A DNA stretch of 64,000 nucleotides from Ancylostoma caninum (Eukaryota; Nematoda; Chromadorea; Rhabditida; Ancylostomatidae), in assembly GCA_037903475.1 (NCBI GenBank), contig JBAJFG010000563.1, positions 124,001 through 188,000 on the forward strand, in the 5' to 3' direction. Made by a program: the position numbers and the translations under genes. Under the pieces are notes generated by a model. That model was not told where the DNA came from, made no database searches, and saw nothing but the letters and a program-made list of their open reading frames with translations. How positions within the stretch are numbered: the first letter of the stretch is position 1; each line of letters starts with the position of its first letter. Positions 60,550 through 64,000 of this stretch are shown here, in pieces.

Positions 60550-60753
60550 CTCATGCCTCGCAAATTTGAGAAGCGATTGAAAAGTTCGGTAGCCCAAAAT
60601 GACAAGAACACAAGTCCAAGATTAAGGAACGACCGAACCTCACGGTCATCAGCAAAAGGAGAAAAAGAAAAAAAGAAAAGATTCCAAAACTTGAAGATCA
60701 GAAAAAGCTTATTTTCTACGTCTTTGCAATTTTTGTCGTTTTCCTGTCTGTGA
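60550..60753 (+). CDS. Possible short basic exon or ORF
   Basis: A TGTTTACAG acceptor is followed by CTC and an ATG at 60553. The frame opens MPRKFEKRLKSSVAQNDKNT and continues Lys/Arg/Ser-rich, becomes hydrophobic at its end and stops at 60753. Nothing identifies it, no downstream exon was found, and Lys-rich frames arise easily in A-rich DNA. Confidence 0.2.
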   Translation, partial: LMPRKFEKRLKSSVAQNDKNTSPRLRNDRTSRSSAKGEKEKKKRFQNLKIRKSLFSTSLQFLSFSCL

Positions 60754-60940
60754 GTTCTCGTTTTGACTGTACTAAAATATATTCTATGTGTTACAGATCT
60801 CCACATTAATGTGAATCTATATTGACTATGTGATGACTAGTTCTGGTGGTGCTGTTTAATGTGATAATTGTCTTTGTACCATTGCTTAATACGATTTGTT
60901 CGTATTTATTAAGCAGAACATAGGAGGATGTCTTGCTTTG

Positions 60941-61176
60941 TATAGTCTATTAGATCACAGAGGGCGCTCGATCTGTGCGCAACTACGACCTTATCATTTT
61001 TCAGCTCACCAATCTATTTTTTGCACTTTTTTGATTTGCATATGGTGTGATTCCTTCCAATCTTATGTTTCCCTAATGCCATTCGCCAAAATAACCTTTC
61101 AGACGCATTCTGCGGGCAAAGTCGTAATTGCAGACAAAGTCGGATCAGGCGCCCTCTGCGAGCTATTAGACCATAA
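60941..61176. repeat. Inverted-repeat element, 236 bp
   Basis: Left arm TATAGTCTATTAGATCACAG plus AGGGCGCTCGATC; right arm carries the reverse complement (GGCGCCCTCTGCGAGCTATT plus AGACCATAA). A further inner pair is GCGCAACTACGACC / AGTCGTAATTGC. Non-coding MITE-like element. Confidence 0.6.
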
Positions 61177-61329
61177 TCGCATATAGGAATACAATCATAA
61201 GAACAATTAAGACCTAATAAATACTGGGAAGTGATTCCTCAGATCCTTCAGCACACACTTAGAATAGCATGCAATACAAAGTGTACAACAGTAATGATCG
61301 GATTACGCACCCGCCAATCGATTATTACG

Positions 61330-61615
61330 AAAGGTCGTGGCATCGGCGCGCCTTAGGCTCGGACCAGACTCGACGACGAACAGCGGCGGGAGGCGTCGGT
61401 GTCCACGCGCAGCATGCGGATCGATCGCCGCAGCCTCGTCTGGCTTCCTCGGGCGGCGAGCGGCGGCCGCCGCCACTACAAATTGGGTCGACCATACCTT
61501 GCGCATTGCAGCGTCGGCTGGCTGCATCGCGCGTCGACGCGCGACGACGCCCTAGGAAGCCGAACCGGGTCGGCTTCTTCGAGCGGCGAGGGGCGTCATC
61601 AGGGAAAGGCTTGGT
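61330..61615. repeat. GC-rich repeat island 3
   Basis: Begins near CATCGGCGCGCCTTAGGC and includes GGCGGCGAGCGGCGGCCGCC and CGACGACGCCCTAGGAAGCC. The CGACGCCC(T/C)AGGAAGCCGA motif recurs at 62.24 kb. All six frames are open only because stop codons are rare at this composition. Confidence 0.5.
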
Positions 61616-62209
61616 TCATTGAAGAGAAACACTAGTTATTTCTCATTCATATGAGCAACTATAAAAAAACAACCCGTAGATATTGATGAACAGATGTAAA
61701 TTTCTTCTGAATTCGTCACTTTCAAACAAAAAGGCGACGAAATGGAAGATTTGTGAACGAAAACACACTATTGAGAACAAAAAGGAAGGAGTCGAAGAAA
61801 CGTTAGCATCAATCGTTAGGATATCAGTGTTTGAATACATTTGTGTTGCCATCTGAGCTCAGAGCTTAAGGAGGGACATTACTCGCACTTATTGCGGGAA
61901 ATGGATTACTGCTTGGGGCGAATCGTCATGGGTGTCATGGATCGGCAATCTATTCGCTGGCCTTACATCATTATTGCAGTGTTCCCCGTATCTTCTATTT
62001 ATCATTATGATAGAATCTGGCCTATCATCCCGTTTATCTTCTTAACTCGCTAAATACTTTTAGAAACATTAAAGTTAATTTAAAAGCTTCGAACATGATT
62101 ATTGACTCCATAGAAATGTCTCTAAGTATTTTCTTGTTTGTTGTGATCACTCTTTACTATTTTTCGGCTTTCTTTGGCAATACGTGTTAGTTTTCGAGTT
62201 TGAGGCATA

Positions 62210-62405
62210 TTGCGTTGGTGGCAGCCCCTCGCCGCCCCACGACGCCCCAGGAAGCCGAGGGGTCACAAAGCGCGGGCGTCGCCCATACCTCCGCCGCCGA
62301 GTCTGGTTCGAGCCTTACGCGAGCAATCGGCGTGTCATCAGCGCGCCATCGGCGGCATGAGCCGTCCCTCGAGCGCTCATGGTGCGCCGATGGCCAGCAT
62401 CAATC
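62210..62405. repeat. GC-rich repeat island 4
   Basis: CCACGACGCCCCAGGAAGCC near 62237 matches island 3, and GCGCGCCATCGGCGGCATGA resembles islands 1 and 2. It ends a few bases before the right copy of the segmental duplication begins, so a GC-rich repeat marks that breakpoint. Confidence 0.5.
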
Positions 62406-62812
62406 GTCTGAGCAGCTTATGTCACCGTTCTTATTTACCGTTTCGGGCGTGGATTCATGACATAGTTTAGAACTGTGAGTTTGCATTTTAGGACGGGCAT
62501 CGAGCAGAGATAGAAGGGTAGAGTGGGTGCATGGGATGGAAGTTCTCAGCCATTTGAATGAAAAGTAACAGCATTTTCCGGTGTCGTAGTATGTTTGGCT
62601 TATCTATTTTCACGATTTGAGCGACATTCAAAAAATATAATAGAACGAACGACATTTTTTTTTATGGAATTTGTTGCTCAGGTTCTAAAGAAGCGTCCTG
62701 AACATGAGTGAAGATGGATAAATATGGTTCCGCCACACTCTCGTGTCCTTTTTAAACGTATGCAGCCATCTTCTTATCTGGTAACGAACTTGGCAACGAT
62801 TCCAACAATACA

Positions 62813-62945
62813 GTTATGAAGTGCTATACTGGAGTGGGCGGCGTTAATGGGCCCTGCAACTGGTTGATTGGGTGAACTGATCGTAAAGCTTGGCCACACC
62901 CCTTTCCAGGTATAACGCACCACACCCGAACAATATGCATGGAAT
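62813..62945. mobile_element. Hairpin MITE, copy in the right duplication
   Basis: Same insertion as 52842-52957, with the left flank now CAACAATA and the right flank GAACAATA. It carries extra sequence (CCTGCAACTGG) near its left arm compared with the left copy and a shorter right arm, so the two copies have diverged since duplication. Confidence 0.75.
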
Positions 62946-63128
62946 TCCATAGAAATCGCATGGAAATCTCACACAGAACGGAATTTTGCACAACAAGAAC
63001 TCGAAGTACAGCATATTCTGGGTAGGGTTCTGTTCTAAGCTGCTTCACAATCGTCAGCCTCGAGCACAATCCAAGTCGTGCAAGAAGTCACCACAACATT
63101 TTAAGAAAATGTGAGAGTGAATGTAGCT

Positions 63129-63134
63129 TTTATT
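63129..63134 (-). terminator. Polyadenylation signal AATAAA, duplicate copy
   Basis: Same position relative to the stop codon as in the left copy, which suggests the duplicate transcript can still be 3'-processed. Confidence 0.5.
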
Positions 63135-63153
63135 GGGATGTTAATAGCAAAAA

Positions 63154-64000
63154 TCATACACGGCAGGCTAACTCGCACTTATGTTTGTTTACGAAGCGAT
63201 TCTTATTACCGCCACATCCAGACCATATAAATGGAACACACTGCTTCTGCTTTGGAACGTAGCGGTACCTGAAAAGGTTCTGGTATGCAAGTAAGTTGCA
63301 AAAAAAAACCATGAAATTGTCGCATGGGAAGACGTTTGGAGCCATTGTTGAGACTCGAAGGGAATCGCTATTGAAAGAATGCCTAGATTCGTGTTTTTCA
63401 AGGTATTCCCGAAAGCAACTGGTTTCGGACTTCTGTGCTTTATAGATCCGTTACAGCATGCAAGATGTGTCAGTGTGCATCCCTCTGTTTTTTTTCGTCT
63501 AGGACAGTTTTTTAGGTACGCACATTAAAGATCACACCCCAGATAAAGTGAATCTATAGGTTCACCTACGCAGTTACCTTATTATTTTTCCTCTGCACTG
63601 TCCTACATCCACTGGTAAGAGACAGACATTTGTGGAATCTGAAAAAAATATCATATAGCTGCTCGAAGCTTTTTGCTTTTTGCTTAAAATTTAATATCTA
63701 CTGCTTGTAAATTGTTCTTCACGGTTTCACTGCGGTTATTCGTGCCCTACTAAAATGCTACTTGAACTGGGTGTAAATCCCATCGTCAGGATGATGTCCC
63801 AGATGATAGTGTCTTGAGTTAGAACGATGTGCATGCTTGGATTTATTCTGATGACATAATGGGAGGTGGTAGGTTGCCGAGACAATTCCCCTCAAAATGT
63901 TAATTTGGCTGCTTTTTTAAATCACATTTTGGTCATACATATATCCAATACGATTATTTGATACCTACAACGTGATTTCATAAATAGTACATAACTTTCT
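63154..64000 (-). CDS. Kunitz-domain paralogue, 3' part only
   Basis: The two Kunitz exons of the left gene are duplicated here at 63638-63578 and 63268-63154, with intact donors, acceptors, frame, all six cysteines and the stop. Visible changes in the last exon are Ser to Asn and Gln to His (FVSKQKCE becomes FVNKHKCE), so the domain is diverging but not decaying. The 5' exons (signal peptide and mini-exon repeats) would lie beyond the right edge and cannot be judged. With the left gene this forms a tandem pair of secreted protease-inhibitor candidates in the same orientation. Confidence 0.75.

Larger units (their letters stand above)
62419..64000. repeat. Segmental duplication, right copy (runs off window)
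   Basis: Direct repeat of 52440-54064 at an offset of about 9.98 kb, beginning at TTCTTATTTACCGTTTCGGG near 62424. Differences are scattered substitutions plus a few indels, including loss of a 44-bp segment near 63811. The last window bases still match the left copy, so the duplication continues to the right. Confidence 0.9.

Noticed and set aside
58653..62470. Long open frames on both strands in GC-rich islands (Ala/Arg/Gly/Pro-rich)
   Set aside because: All frames are open together because stop codons are rare at this composition; islands share repeat motifs and lack splice sites or family similarity.
62200..62470. Protein-coding gene just before the right duplication
   Set aside because: The frame crosses from a GC-rich repeat into duplicated 3' flank that is non-coding in the left copy.

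Overview
This is a eukaryotic, AT-rich window that reads like a clade V (rhabditid/strongylid-type) nematode. The genes are split into many small exons. Most introns end in T-rich CAG or TAG acceptors. Three genes have a T-rich acceptor just upstream of the first ATG, as expected for spliced-leader addition. Non-coding DNA is full of short inverted-repeat elements. No rRNA, tRNA, CRISPR or bacterial feature was seen. All splicing below was worked out by eye from phase, splice-site and family logic; nothing was searched.

Four multi-exon genes are well supported. (1) 25048-28457 (+) encodes a 103-residue secreted cysteine-containing protein that I do not recognise. (2) 29799-36495 (-) is a 26-exon gene for a protein of about 1024 residues resembling CIP2A (cancerous inhibitor of PP2A): a helical-repeat N-terminal half and a coiled-coil C-terminal half. 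(3) 44943-48882 (+) is a 14-exon gene for a 555-residue protein with about eight C2H2 zinc fingers. (4) 53171-57140 (-) encodes a secreted protein in which a signal peptide and tandemly duplicated 63-nt Pro/Ser-rich mini-exons precede one C-terminal Kunitz inhibitor domain. A second copy of its 3' end lies at 63154-64000 in a direct segmental duplication that runs off the right edge.

Weaker gene evidence: a minus-strand pair at 2948-3829 spaced like an operon, and single candidate exons near 13.8, 20.3, 43.1, 50.2 and 60.6 kb.

The rest is repeat-rich. Two perfect palindromes sit at the left edge. There are decayed mariner transposase remnants at 4.5 and 57.9 kb and several non-autonomous terminal-inverted-repeat elements flanked by TA (14.2, 28.5, 40.3, 51.9 kb). 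hAT-like elements with about 8-bp target duplications occur at 24.5, 38.3, 52.8 and 62.8 kb. Five copies of one hairpin family cluster in 22.9-26.6 kb around the secreted-protein gene, and GC-rich repeat islands lie at 28.5, 40.3 and 58.6-62.4 kb. The most unusual features are the symmetric mini-exon array with repeated AAG 3' splice sites, the apparent CIP2A orthologue with two ultra-short introns, and the recent Kunitz-gene duplication.
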